Source: Candidatus Rifleibacteriota bacterium (GTDB taxonomy: Bacteria; Muiribacteriota; Ozemobacteria; Ozemobacterales; Ozemobacteraceae). From it: a DNA stretch of 64,000 bases. This document shows positions 1 to 8,564 of this stretch, in pieces. Numbering within the stretch: position 1 is the first letter of the stretch; every line of letters begins with the position of its first letter. Below the pieces are notes generated by a model. It made no database searches and was not told the DNA's origin. It saw only the letters and a list, made by a program, of their open reading frames with translations. The stretch covers positions 230,442 through 294,441 of the forward strand of contig JADFZL010000007.1 of NCBI GenBank assembly GCA_015232575.1. Reading direction: 5' to 3'. The position numbers and the translations under genes are program-made.

Positions 1-83
1 TTGATACCATAAATGATTATGGTGAGTGATGCAACGCTTAGGAGAAATCGAATTCCACGGTCTGGAATGTTTTCAACAGGCAT
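1..83 (-). CDS. start of a membrane protein (partial)
   Basis: The first 27 codons of a minus-strand gene lie here; the rest is outside the window. The peptide begins MPVENIPDRGIRFLL and runs into a hydrophobic stretch ending IIIYGI, so it looks like the N-terminal cytoplasmic arm and first transmembrane helix of an integral membrane protein. A Shine-Dalgarno-like AAAGGA precedes the ATG by a suitable distance. The style of N-terminus resembles AI-2E-type transporters, but 27 residues cannot settle the family. Confidence 0.45.
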   Translation of the reverse strand, partial: MPVENIPDRGIRFLLSVASLTIIIYGI

Positions 84-248
84 ATACAATTTCCTTTTTA
101 AGAAGAATTCCAGAATAAATAACAGTCTGGGTTTGAAGAGTTTAAGTATTAAATGAATTGAGCGAATTGAGAAACTGATCAGCAGATGTCTCAACTCGCT
201 CAATAATAGGAACCTGAAATTACACAGGAAAAAGCTTGAATCAGGGGT

Positions 249-1340
249 TTAGTCTACTATGGTTTCAAAAAGAACACGCATGTTTGCTTTTGCTGCCTGT
301 GAATATTTCTTTTTCGGGGAGGCTTCAAATTTAGCCGGGTTTGCTTCCCCATAACCGATTGTTGATAATCTGTCTGCTGCGATGAAGCCTTCGTTTACAA
401 GGTAGTTTTCAACCGACCTGGCTCTTCTTTCGCTTAACCTTTGATTATATTCATCACTGCCCGATGCAGAGGTATAGCCTGAAATTCGGACTCTTGTTTC
501 AGGATTGTCTTTCAGAATCTGGATTGTTCTTTTTAGAATAACTTTTGCAGCTTCGGTAAGGGTCGATTTATCGAAGTTGAAATGTACATCTTCAAAGGTC
601 AAAACAATGGTCTTTTTTTCATTTTTTATCTCATTTGTCAAAATACTGTCTTCTCTAACAACTTTTGGCGAAATCTCTGAAACAATGACTGTTTCCTTTG
701 GTTCAAGTTCGACAACAGGTTCCGGTTTTACAATTGCATCTGGTTTGTTTTTTGATCTGCTGCCTAAGGCAAATACTACTTCCACAGCAGCGCTGTAATT
801 ATTGAAGTCGCTGTCCATATGATCTTTGAGATCGATTCTCAAGGCAACATCTCTTTTCAACCAGTATTTCGCCCCGATTCCAAAATCAATTGTGTTTGAA
901 TTGTTATCAAGGACTTGAGGACTATAACTGACATTTCCAACACCAGCTGTGACGAACGGTGAAAATCTTTTTTCCGGGGTAAATTGATAAATTCCATTTA
1001 GCTGGGAAAAGGTCATATCAACGTTGTTTGTCGGACTTCGATACTCACCTTTCCGGACACCGGTTTTTGATTTGTCGTCAATCTTGGCATTTACGACTCC
1101 AATGCTGCCTTCAACGCCGAAATGCCTTGAAAAATTATAGCCAAGCCGTCCGCCGTAGAATGCACTATCTTTCAGATTTTGCTTGTCTTCAAAAGAATAA
1201 ATCCCGATGAACGGCCCCAGTTCAAAGCGCCTGGATTTATCACTGTTGATGCTATCTGATGCAAAGACGCTTGTGAACGTGCCCAGCAGTGCAACACCGA
1301 CCAGAAGAAACAAAGAAGAATACGTAGTCTTGATTTTCAT
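249..1340 (-). CDS. OmpA-family outer membrane protein
   Basis: A 363-residue exported protein that probably links the outer membrane to peptidoglycan. Residues 1-28 are a signal peptide ending VFAS. Residues about 38-195 alternate polar and hydrophobic residues with aromatic girdles and Gly-Tyr turns (GGRLGYNFSRHFGVEG), as in 8-stranded OMP_b-brl barrels. A Pro/Glu-rich linker (about 200-245) follows, then an OmpA C-terminal peptidoglycan-binding domain (about 250-360) with the typical FDKSTL start and RISGYTSASGSDEYNQ..LSERRA core. The length is normal for an OmpA-like porin. It stands alone on the minus strand next to another envelope gene. The specific function is not known. Confidence 0.9.
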   Translation of the reverse strand: MKIKTTYSSLFLLVGVALLGTFTSVFASDSINSDKSRRFELGPFIGIYSFEDKQNLKDSAFYGGRLGYNFSRHFGVEGSIGVVNAKIDDKSKTGVRKGEYRSPTNNVDMTFSQLNGIYQFTPEKRFSPFVTAGVGNVSYSPQVLDNNSNTIDFGIGAKYWLKRDVALRIDLKDHMDSDFNNYSAAVEVVFALGSRSKNKPDAIVKPEPVVELEPKETVIVSEISPKVVREDSILTNEIKNEKKTIVLTFEDVHFNFDKSTLTEAAKVILKRTIQILKDNPETRVRISGYTSASGSDEYNQRLSERRARSVENYLVNEGFIAADRLSTIGYGEANPAKFEASPKKKYSQAAKANMRVLFETIVD

Positions 1341-1525
1341 TATTATTCCTTATAATTAATTGTAATTCCTGCCAAAGATATTTAAAAGCTCCTCTCAATG
1401 TTCAAGTTTATCGAAATCAGAAATTCTTAAAGTTGGTACTATAAGATATTTCATTGAAAGGATGTTTGAAATCGTCAATTACCACCGAAACAATAGTTAT
1501 TAATAACTATAATGCAGCCCGGCCC

Positions 1526-2860
1526 CTAAAATCTTATTTCTATTCCAAGTGTTGGTCCGGAATAGTTAATTTCAGCGGAGTCGTTATCAATGTTGCCGTC
1601 CAGTTCGAAAAATCTATAGCCAATAACACCGCACCACTCAATTTCTTCAGGGACTCTGGAATAGTCAGGGCCTATTTTTAATGATGTTTCAAAATCTTTA
1701 AACACAACACCAACGCCACTGTGATGAGCCGATGAGAATTTGCCTGAGCCGTTGAATTTTACATTACCAGTCAGATTGTAATTTCCCTCAATTCCAATAT
1801 ATGGAATTTCAAAAGTTGTTGTGAGTTCCTGTTGTGACATACAAACGAACATCCGGCCGAAATTTACTCCGTAGAGGAATCGCAATGAAGCACGCCTCCA
1901 TTCTTTCATAAGGTGTGAAATGCCCAGATCAAGAAATCTGGTATTTCCTTCAATTAATGTTCCGGAGTTGTAAAAGTTATTGAAGAAAGTTACCGGTTTG
2001 TTAATGGTTCCACTGTGATCGAAATACGTGTAAGAGAACTCAAGCTGATTCATTTTGGAATATTTCCAGCTGCCGCCTATAACCATTCCAGTTTCTTCAT
2101 CGATATCAGTTTCAGTTTCGAGATCGATTTCCATTCCTCGGGCATCAATGTCCCCGGCAATGTCACATTGCCAACCTTTCACATCCAGTGAAAACCCCTT
2201 CTTTTTTGCCTGAGTTTCAACAATAGAAATAGCCAGATCGTGATTACTTTTGGGGACAACCTTTGAAAAGTTCTGATCTTCTTTACTTGCCGCTACATAA
2301 ACATATTCAACAGGTTTCGAAAACATAATAATCTTCCCGGACGAAGTTGGCACAGTATTCGAGGCAGAAGACTCGGTGAAGAGCTTTGTCAGCTGTTCTG
2401 GAACACTTCTGGATTCACTTCCCGTCAAGTTGCTGTACTGCACCAGACCATTTCCCGGATAATTTTCATTGAGTTCTGTACAAAGGGCATTTGCTTTGTC
2501 TGGTTTGTTAAGCATGAAATATGCCTGAGAATTTTCGTAATACGCTGTTGGTCTGAAAACATCAGGTCCATCGGTCAGAATCTTTTCGTTGACATCTATT
2601 GCTTTTTCCCATTCCTGCTTTTCCATAAGGAAATCAGCCAGCAATGAGAGAATGCATGCTTTCTGATGAGGATTATCTGTCACTGCTACAGCATTATTAA
2701 ACAATTTGCTGACCTCATTGACTGTTCCGGAATTTCTACATTTCATTGCCTCCTCAAGAGCTTTTCCAACGTTTTGAGCCCCCCGCATCGGGAGTGCCGA
2801 AAATAGAAAAATCAATACAAAAGTAAAAAATGCTAATTCATAAGGTCGTGTTTTGTACAT
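1526..2860 (-). CDS. secreted TPR-like protein with beta-rich C-terminal half
   Basis: I chose the ATG at 2860 (MYKTRPYELAFF...) rather than one 18 codons upstream, because it is preceded by AGGAG at correct spacing and directly gives a signal peptide (cleavage near MRGA-QN). Residues about 30-140 are helical and TPR-like (AFLMEKQEWEKAIDVNEKIL-type repeats; ENSQAYFMLNKPDKANAL). The last about 220 residues are rich in beta-strands with alternating hydrophobics and end in Phe (LGIEIRF), the usual signature of an outer-membrane barrel handed to the BAM machinery. No family name is recognised. It could be an outer membrane protein with a periplasmic TPR domain. Confidence 0.7.
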   Translation of the reverse strand: MYKTRPYELAFFTFVLIFLFSALPMRGAQNVGKALEEAMKCRNSGTVNEVSKLFNNAVAVTDNPHQKACILSLLADFLMEKQEWEKAIDVNEKILTDGPDVFRPTAYYENSQAYFMLNKPDKANALCTELNENYPGNGLVQYSNLTGSESRSVPEQLTKLFTESSASNTVPTSSGKIIMFSKPVEYVYVAASKEDQNFSKVVPKSNHDLAISIVETQAKKKGFSLDVKGWQCDIAGDIDARGMEIDLETETDIDEETGMVIGGSWKYSKMNQLEFSYTYFDHSGTINKPVTFFNNFYNSGTLIEGNTRFLDLGISHLMKEWRRASLRFLYGVNFGRMFVCMSQQELTTTFEIPYIGIEGNYNLTGNVKFNGSGKFSSAHHSGVGVVFKDFETSLKIGPDYSRVPEEIEWCGVIGYRFFELDGNIDNDSAEINYSGPTLGIEIRF

Positions 2861-3038
2861 ATAACTCCTGTCTGTTGAAGATCGTACTATCACGATACCA
2901 ATCTTGAAATACAAATGAAATCATCTGCTTTGATCAGAAATGTAGTAAAAACTAACTATTTTCTTTTTCCGTTTTAACTGTTATAAATGACTCAGCATGC
3001 TGGTAAATAGGTTAAAAAGAAGAAAAGAGGAATTAGAA

Positions 3039-3800
3039 ATGAACCAAAGAGTAATGCATTTATTTATTTTTGTGATACTTGTTTTAATGCTCGTTCCCGG
3101 AGATTCTTTGAGCGCATCAGAAAGCGATGAAAAGTTCAGCACATTGTTTGAAAATACATTTGTTTTCAAGACATATCTCAAGGACGACTCAATTAAATCT
3201 GAATTTACAGATGGTGTCGTTACGCTGACGGGAACCGTGAGCGATGAATCGCATAAGACTCTCGCATATAATACAGCGGCAAATATTTCCGGAGTAACAG
3301 CTGTGGATAACCACCTGAATACTCTTGATGATATTGCCACAATGAAATCAGACAAATGGATAGGCAGAAAAGTAAAACTTGCACTCCTGTTTCACCGAAA
3401 CGTCAGTGCACTAAATACAGAAGTCTCGGTATCAGATGGAATTGTAACATTGAAAGGCGAAGCTTTAAACGAGGCGCAGAAAGAATTGTCAATGGAATAT
3501 GCCAAAGACATAGAAGGGGTAAAGGATGTTAAGATAGAGATGACAGTAGCATCAGCTCCGGTTCAGACACCGCGGACTCAGGCAGAAAAAATAGATGATG
3601 CTTCCATTACTGCCCTTGTTAAGACCGCATTGTCGCATCATCATTCCACCAGCGCTCTTGATATAAAGGTTGTTGCAAAAACCGGCGAAGTAACTTTGAC
3701 CGGAATTGCCCGAAACTCAGCGGAAAAAGACTTGGTCAGCAAGATCGTCAACGACATTCATGGAGTTTCCAATGTTGTGAATTCAATGACACTGCAATAA
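3039..3800 (+). CDS. periplasmic protein with three BON domains
   Basis: An exported protein of 253 residues. The ATG at 3039 is favoured over one 14 codons upstream, since AGAGGA lies 7 nt before it and the signal peptide then starts at once (MNQRVMHLFIFVIL..., cleavage near LSA-SE). Three BON repeats follow, each with the (D/E)GVVTLTGTVxxExxKxLA..A..I.GV..V.N signature: about residues 35-100, 108-175 and 188-253. BON proteins such as OsmY bind phospholipid membranes and protect the periplasm under osmotic stress. An intact intrinsic terminator follows, so it is transcribed alone. Its place next to a sensor kinase and stress-type genes suggests a stress role, which is inference. Confidence 0.9.
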   Translation: MNQRVMHLFIFVILVLMLVPGDSLSASESDEKFSTLFENTFVFKTYLKDDSIKSEFTDGVVTLTGTVSDESHKTLAYNTAANISGVTAVDNHLNTLDDIATMKSDKWIGRKVKLALLFHRNVSALNTEVSVSDGIVTLKGEALNEAQKELSMEYAKDIEGVKDVKIEMTVASAPVQTPRTQAEKIDDASITALVKTALSHHHSTSALDIKVVAKTGEVTLTGIARNSAEKDLVSKIVNDIHGVSNVVNSMTLQ

Positions 3801-3804
3801 TTCG

Positions 3805-3838
3805 CAAATCGTTGAGAATGGCGATTCTCAACGATTTG
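3805..3838 (+). terminator. intrinsic terminator after BON gene
   Basis: A perfect 15-bp stem (3805-3819 with 3824-3838) closed by a GGCG tetraloop starts 5 nt after the stop codon of the BON gene and is followed by a short T run. It can work as a Rho-independent terminator. Confidence 0.85.
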
Positions 3839-4181
3839 TTTCCATAGGTTTTTCAAAAAGGAAAAATTAAATTGATTAACTATTCTGACTGTGTTATTTT
3901 CATAAGAATATATTAAATAGAAATATAAAGTTTTACCGTAATGTGAGAGAAACTACAGATGCAATTAACTCAACGCTCATTGAAAGATTCCTATCAATTT
4001 CGACATAAATAATCAATACTCCGCTTCTTTTTGTGGAAAAAACAGGAACGCATCGATGTGCTTTTGTATAATTAATCTGGAGAAATAATTGAAGTTTGTT
4101 TTCTGCATAATAATGATTATGCATGCTGAGTGCACTGAATTTTGACGGAATTGGTAGTACTTATTTAATGATTTGCAGTAG

Positions 4182-4333
4182 TTAATTAGAGGAATAATTA
4201 GAGGATTAAATAGAAGGATAATTAGATGAATAAATGGAGGCATAAATGGAAGAATAAATAGAGGATAATTAGAGGTATAATTAAAAGAATATATAGAAAA
4301 ATAAATAGAAAAATAAATAGAGGATAATTAGAG
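4182..4333. repeat. 12-bp AT-rich tandem repeat array
   Basis: About 13 degenerate copies of an 11-12 bp unit of the form ATAAWTAGAGGA run without a break through this stretch, inside a 530-bp gene-free gap (3841-4374). Two units are 11 bp long, which shifts the register. The array ends about 40 bp before the likely start of the histidine kinase gene. Purines dominate one strand, and each unit looks like a weak Shine-Dalgarno. The rest of the gap (3841-4181) is AT-rich and holds no supported gene. Confidence 0.85.
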
Positions 4334-4374
4334 CATCCACTGAGAAAGATTAAAGTGGTAGTTATTGGATTTTT

Positions 4375-6177
4375 GTGAGAGGTGGAAGGTTAAAAAATGA
4401 TGAATCGTTCTGTGAATCGGTCCGGATAATTTTGATTGGGAAAAACTATGAGAAGATTCTTCAGGAATTAAAAACTCATCAGATAGAGCTCGAATTGCAG
4501 AATGAGGAGCTTCGTAGAACAAGGGAAGAACTGGAAAAGTCACGATCAAAGTATTTAGATCTGTACGACTTTGCCCCGGTAGGTTACTTCACGCTTTCTG
4601 TTGATGGAAAGATTCTTGAAGCAAATCACACTGTTGCGCACCTTTTGGGCGCTAAAAGGCACCAGCTTCTGAAGAAATCATTTTCGAAATTTGTGCTTCC
4701 CGAGTTTCAAGATGTGTTCTACCTTCATCGTAAAAACCTTATTCAAAGCGGAACCCAGCAATCATGCGAGTTGAAGCTGCTTAAACAAGGCAGTGAACCG
4801 TTCTACGTTCATATTGAAAGCATGCTCATCAATGATTGCCAGGAAAAAAGCAATCTGATCAGAATGTCTATTCTTGATATCAACGATAAAATACGGGCAG
4901 CCGATGCCCTCAGAGAAACAGCGAGCAAAAAGGAATTGCTTTTGAATCTGTTGTCTCTGCCGGCAATGTTTATCGATAAAGATCGAAAAATACTTTCGGC
5001 TAACCATCTGGCACAAATAAATGGTGCCAGAGTCGGCGGATATTGGTTGTTTGATTTCAGTCGAGGCAGATGTGAAACAGCTGTGAATGTACGACCTCAG
5101 AAAATTCAATCTAATGGCTCATTTGTTAAGGGAATATTTTGTCTGATCGATGGTGAACGTGATCAACAGCAGCTTGTTACCATCGTTGAAGATTCCAGTG
5201 ATGCGGTTACTGTTTTTGATTTGAAGGGAAATATAATTGCCTGGAACAGGACATCGGAGGAAATATATGGCTATTCGGCATCTGAGGCGTTGAAAATGAC
5301 AATATTCGATCTTACCCCATCCGGATTAGAAAACGAAACAATGAATTTATTAAATGATATTAATTCCGGGCTTCCGGTGAAGCCTTTCGAAACACGTCGT
5401 CTTGCTAAGAATGGCAACACCGTGGATGTTCGTTTGAATGTTGCCAGATTGATTCATAATAAAAAAGCGGCTGCTTTTGTGGTTACTGAGAGGGACGTTT
5501 CAGAATATAACCGCTGGCTGACTTCTGTAAAAGAACTGCCGCAACGTATTATTCTGGCTCAGGAAGAGGAACGAAGGCGCATTTCCCAGGAAATACATTC
5601 TGATCTTGGACAATCTCTATTGTCATTAAAGATGCTTATCAGTTTGTCTGCGTCAGAATTGGCTGAAGACGATTCTCATCTGAATAATTTGTTTGAACTA
5701 TTTAAAATTCATCTGAGTAGTATAATTAATAAAGCCAGAAATTTATCACATGAACTGGCACCACCAAGTTTGAAATATATCGGTCTTGTTGAGGCTATAA
5801 AAAAACTTATTGGATGTGCAAAATATGATAAAAATCTGAAAATTCAGTTTTTTCATAGAAACATTGGCGTATTGAATTCCGAGTCAAGGGATATTATTGT
5901 CTATAGAATCATACAGGAATCATTGAACAACATTTTCAAGCACGCACAAGCTACGAAAGTACGTATAAAAGCAATATACCATAATTCTGTGTTTTCTCTC
6001 GAAATTTGTGATAACGGAAAGGGTTTTGACTATTCATGTAAGAAACGATCGGGAGGTCTGGGTCTTGATCTGATGAAAGAACAGGTGATGCTCATCTGCG
6101 GAAATCTGAATATTGAATCTAAGCCGGGGAAAGGAACGAGAATTAGGATTACGATTCCAATAAACGAGGAGAATTAA
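4375..6177 (+). CDS. PAS-PAS sensor histidine kinase (HisKA_3 type)
   Basis: A soluble sensor kinase with no transmembrane segment. The start is uncertain: GTG at 4375 gives 600 residues; TTG near 4432 is an alternative. Residues about 23-55 form a coiled coil rich in E/L/R (THQIELELQNEELRR), PAS 1 spans about 58-150 (DLYDFAPVGYFTLS), a degenerate PAS-like stretch lies at 180-255, and PAS 2 spans 260-375. A HisKA_3 dimerisation domain carries the phospho-acceptor His408 (RRRISQEIHSDLGQ), followed by an HATPase_c domain with N box (ESLNNIFKHA) and G boxes (DNGKGF; GGLGL). This architecture is the NarX/LiaS-like HPK7 class that pairs with NarL/LuxR regulators, and such a gene starts 4 nt downstream. 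The signal is unknown. Confidence 0.92.
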   Translation: MRGGRLKNDESFCESVRIILIGKNYEKILQELKTHQIELELQNEELRRTREELEKSRSKYLDLYDFAPVGYFTLSVDGKILEANHTVAHLLGAKRHQLLKKSFSKFVLPEFQDVFYLHRKNLIQSGTQQSCELKLLKQGSEPFYVHIESMLINDCQEKSNLIRMSILDINDKIRAADALRETASKKELLLNLLSLPAMFIDKDRKILSANHLAQINGARVGGYWLFDFSRGRCETAVNVRPQKIQSNGSFVKGIFCLIDGERDQQQLVTIVEDSSDAVTVFDLKGNIIAWNRTSEEIYGYSASEALKMTIFDLTPSGLENETMNLLNDINSGLPVKPFETRRLAKNGNTVDVRLNVARLIHNKKAAAFVVTERDVSEYNRWLTSVKELPQRIILAQEEERRRISQEIHSDLGQSLLSLKMLISLSASELAEDDSHLNNLFELFKIHLSSIINKARNLSHELAPPSLKYIGLVEAIKKLIGCAKYDKNLKIQFFHRNIGVLNSESRDIIVYRIIQESLNNIFKHAQATKVRIKAIYHNSVFSLEICDNGKGFDYSCKKRSGGLGLDLMKEQVMLICGNLNIESKPGKGTRIRITIPINEEN

Positions 6178-6181
6178 AATT

Positions 6182-6823
6182 ATGGACTGCAAAATAGTAC
6201 TGGCTGATGATCACAGAATTTTTCGGGAAGGCTTGAAAAGCCTGCTTCAGACAGACCCCGGTTTGAATGTTGTTGGAGAAGCTCAAAGTGGAATAGAATT
6301 ATTGAAGCTGCTGAAATCTGTTGAGTGCGATCTCGCGGTTGTAGATATTGCAATGCCTGAAATGGATGGTTTAACAGCTCTTAAAGAAATTAAATGCAGA
6401 TATCCCCAAATCAAGGTTCTTATATTGTCAATGCTTAACGATTATTCCCATTTTTTACAGGCAAAAACTCTTGGAGCATCGGGCTATCTGGCAAAAGAAG
6501 ACGCTGGCGATGATTTCATCCGGGCAATAGACAAAATACAGAAGGGTAAAATGTATGTCTCACCCTCTGTGATGACACTGCTGGCCGAACGCCAGGTACA
6601 TATAATGGAAAGCGAAGGTACTCCGTCGCTTGAGATCCTTACTAAGCGCGAAAAGCAGATATTGGGTCTGATAACCAAAGGGCTCTCAAACAAAAATATT
6701 GCCGCCGAGCTGACAATAAGCATTCATACTGTTGAAAATCATCGCGCACATCTTCTGGAAAAATTAAACATCAAAAATACCGCTTCGCTTGTAAAATATG
6801 CAATTGGAAAAGGTCTTATCTAG
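6182..6823 (+). CDS. NarL/FixJ-type response regulator
   Basis: A 213-residue cytoplasmic transcription factor, partner of the kinase just upstream (4-nt gap, so co-translated). The receiver domain fills residues 1-120, with the acidic pair Asp9-Asp10, phospho-acceptor Asp55 (VVDIAMPEMDG), the Ser switch (ILSML) and Lys (YLAKE). A LuxR-type helix-turn-helix spans about 148-210 (LTKREKQILGLITKGLSNKNIA...VENHRAHLLEKLNIKN). All key residues are present, so it should be an active phospho-dependent DNA-binding protein. Its targets cannot be read from the sequence; nearby stress and fermentation genes are candidates by position. Confidence 0.95.
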   Translation: MDCKIVLADDHRIFREGLKSLLQTDPGLNVVGEAQSGIELLKLLKSVECDLAVVDIAMPEMDGLTALKEIKCRYPQIKVLILSMLNDYSHFLQAKTLGASGYLAKEDAGDDFIRAIDKIQKGKMYVSPSVMTLLAERQVHIMESEGTPSLEILTKREKQILGLITKGLSNKNIAAELTISIHTVENHRAHLLEKLNIKNTASLVKYAIGKGLI

Positions 6824-6833
6824 AAAAAATTAG

Positions 6834-6855
6834 ATGGTTTATTGTAACCATTTTA
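6834..6855 (+). terminator. weak terminator after response regulator
   Basis: A 6-bp stem (ATGGTT at 6834-6839 and AACCAT at 6846-6851) followed by TTTTATT lies just after the regulator stop codon. The short stem makes it weak, so read-through into the small receiver gene is possible. Confidence 0.4.
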
Positions 6856-6906
6856 TTCGTTGTTTATTGCGGTTTCTTTTGCAGCTTATATATGTAAGAA
6901 TTAGAC

Positions 6907-7281
6907 ATGAAGCTGAAGAAAAAGATTTTGATTGTTGACGAACACTGTGAATTCAGGAATATCCTGAAAAGGTTCCTGGAGCGGCAAAAGTTGAATTTAC
7001 TGGTTTTTGAGGCAGATTCAGAAACTTCAGCAGTACGGAACGCATTGAAAGAACAACCCGACATTGTTCTTCTGGAACTTCGACTTCCTCAAATGAATGG
7101 AATAAAAACCTCAAAACTCGTAAAAAAAGTTTCACCTGATTCAAAAATCATCATAGTATCTATGTTTGACACCGAACATTTCCAAAAGAAATTTCTTGGC
7201 GAACATATTGATGACTTAATAGGCAAAAGCGAGTTTGACGAAAAACTTTTTCACATTCTGAGAAAACACCTGAAAAAATAG
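6907..7281 (+). CDS. stand-alone receiver-like protein, Asp replaced by Glu
   Basis: A 124-residue single-domain receiver (CheY-like) without an output domain. The acidic pocket is partly kept (ILIVDEH, Asp11-Glu12), and so are the region after beta-3 (LRLPQMNGI), the T/S switch (IIIVSMF) and Lys in GKSEF. The phospho-acceptor position at the end of beta-3 reads DIVLLELRL, with Glu57 where active receivers have Asp. Glu can mimic a phosphorylated Asp, so this may be a constitutively 'on' or phosphorylation-independent adaptor. It lies 83 nt after the NarL-type regulator and has its own strong terminator. Function is inferred from fold only. Confidence 0.85.
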   Translation: MKLKKKILIVDEHCEFRNILKRFLERQKLNLLVFEADSETSAVRNALKEQPDIVLLELRLPQMNGIKTSKLVKKVSPDSKIIIVSMFDTEHFQKKFLGEHIDDLIGKSEFDEKLFHILRKHLKK

Positions 7282-7287
7282 TCACTT

Positions 7288-7325
7288 TCCCCTGGTTTTA
7301 TGAGAAATACAGGGGATTTTTCTTT
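7288..7325 (+). terminator. intrinsic terminator
   Basis: A 7-bp GC-rich stem (7288-7294 with 7310-7316, TCCCCTG/CAGGGGA) is followed by TTTTTCTTTT. It ends the kinase/regulator/receiver group before the dehydrogenase gene. Confidence 0.85.
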
Positions 7326-7379
7326 TCCTTTAATCGTTGTATAAATCTCTATATACTGATTTATTTTGAAGGAGAAATT

Positions 7380-8480
7380 GTGAATAATCCTGAATCTGGA
7401 AATAGCAACTTGAAAAGTATGAAGGCACTTGTCTTCCATGGCAAGGGAGCGCCATCACTTGAAAACAGGCCAATACCCGCAATAGTTGATGGAAGCGATG
7501 CAATAGTGCGCATCACAACTACTACAATCTGTGGTACTGATCTGCACATATTGAAGGGTGATGTCCCGACAGTTGCAGATGGGCGCATTCTCGGACACGA
7601 AGGCGTGGGAATTGTAGAGGAAGTTGGATCTAGCGTATCAGGTTTCCATAAGGGTGACAAAGTTCTTATTGCCAATATTACTTCCTGCGGCAGATGCCAT
7701 TATTGCAAAAAAGCTATGTATTCACATTGCATGCTTGGCGGATGGCTTCTGGGAAATAAAATTGATGGTACGCAGGCAGAATTTGTAAGAGTTCCCTTTG
7801 CCGATTCCGGCTTGCATCTGCTTACTCCGGCAATGGATGAGGAAGCCGCTGTAATGCTGAGCTGCATTCTTCCGACCGGTTTGGAGTGCGGTGCATTGAA
7901 TGGAAAGGTTAAACCGGGCGATTTAGTGGCTATTGTCGGTGCCGGACCAGTGGGACTTGCAGCTCTGATCGCCGTACAACTCTATTCCCCAGCCGAAATA
8001 CTGATGATAGACCTGGATGATTATCGCCTGAGTATTGCACATTCATTTGGTGCGACAAAATTCGTAAACAGCTCAGATGGACGAGCCTCGGAGCGGGTTA
8101 TGGAATTAACTCATGGGGCCGGAGTTGACGTGGCAATCGAAGCGGTTGGATTACCAGTAACCTTCGATATATGCCAGGAGATAATTGCTCCAGGAGGGCG
8201 TATTGCAAACGTTGGAGTTCATGGAAGATCTGTTGATCTGCACATTGAGAAGCTGTGGTCTTCAAATATTACCATTGCCACACGCCTGGTAGATGCCAGC
8301 ACAACAGCTATGCTTTTGAAAATGGTTGTTGCCGGTCGCATTGATGCAAAAAAACTTGTAAGTCACAGATTAAAACTGACTGAAATTCTTAAAGCTTATG
8401 AAATATTTGCTGATGCAGCTAAGCAGCGCGCATTGAAGATTGTCCTCAGGAATGCCTGCGAAATCGAAAATTCGATATGA
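7380..8480 (+). CDS. zinc-dependent alcohol dehydrogenase (MDR family)
   Basis: A 366-residue NAD(P)-dependent medium-chain alcohol dehydrogenase. The GTG start is fixed by AAGGAG about 7 nt upstream. The GroES-like domain has the catalytic zinc ligands (CGTDLH; GHEGVGIVEEVG) and the structural-zinc loop Cys-X2-Cys-X2-Cys-X7-Cys (CGRCHYCKKAMYSHC). The Rossmann fold shows GAGPVGLAAL. It resembles the secondary-alcohol/threonine-dehydrogenase-like branch that includes Cupriavidus Adh. Because genes for an acetolactate-decarboxylase-like protein and acetolactate synthase follow on the same strand, reduction of acetoin to 2,3-butanediol, or oxidation in reverse, is a reasonable but unproven substrate guess. 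Confidence 0.88.
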   Translation: MNNPESGNSNLKSMKALVFHGKGAPSLENRPIPAIVDGSDAIVRITTTTICGTDLHILKGDVPTVADGRILGHEGVGIVEEVGSSVSGFHKGDKVLIANITSCGRCHYCKKAMYSHCMLGGWLLGNKIDGTQAEFVRVPFADSGLHLLTPAMDEEAAVMLSCILPTGLECGALNGKVKPGDLVAIVGAGPVGLAALIAVQLYSPAEILMIDLDDYRLSIAHSFGATKFVNSSDGRASERVMELTHGAGVDVAIEAVGLPVTFDICQEIIAPGGRIANVGVHGRSVDLHIEKLWSSNITIATRLVDASTTAMLLKMVVAGRIDAKKLVSHRLKLTEILKAYEIFADAAKQRALKIVLRNACEIENSI

Positions 8481-8564
8481 CTGAATCATTACTTTATGGC
8501 ATCTGAATTCTGGTATCCAGAACGATTCGTGCGTTAATCCGTGCAGGGAAAGAGATAGAAAAAA

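Noticed and set aside
4013..4243. Minus-strand open frame with hydrophobic repeats (FNPLIIPLINYC)
   Set aside because: The frame is the translation of the 12-bp AT-rich array and its flank; no ribosome site and no family.
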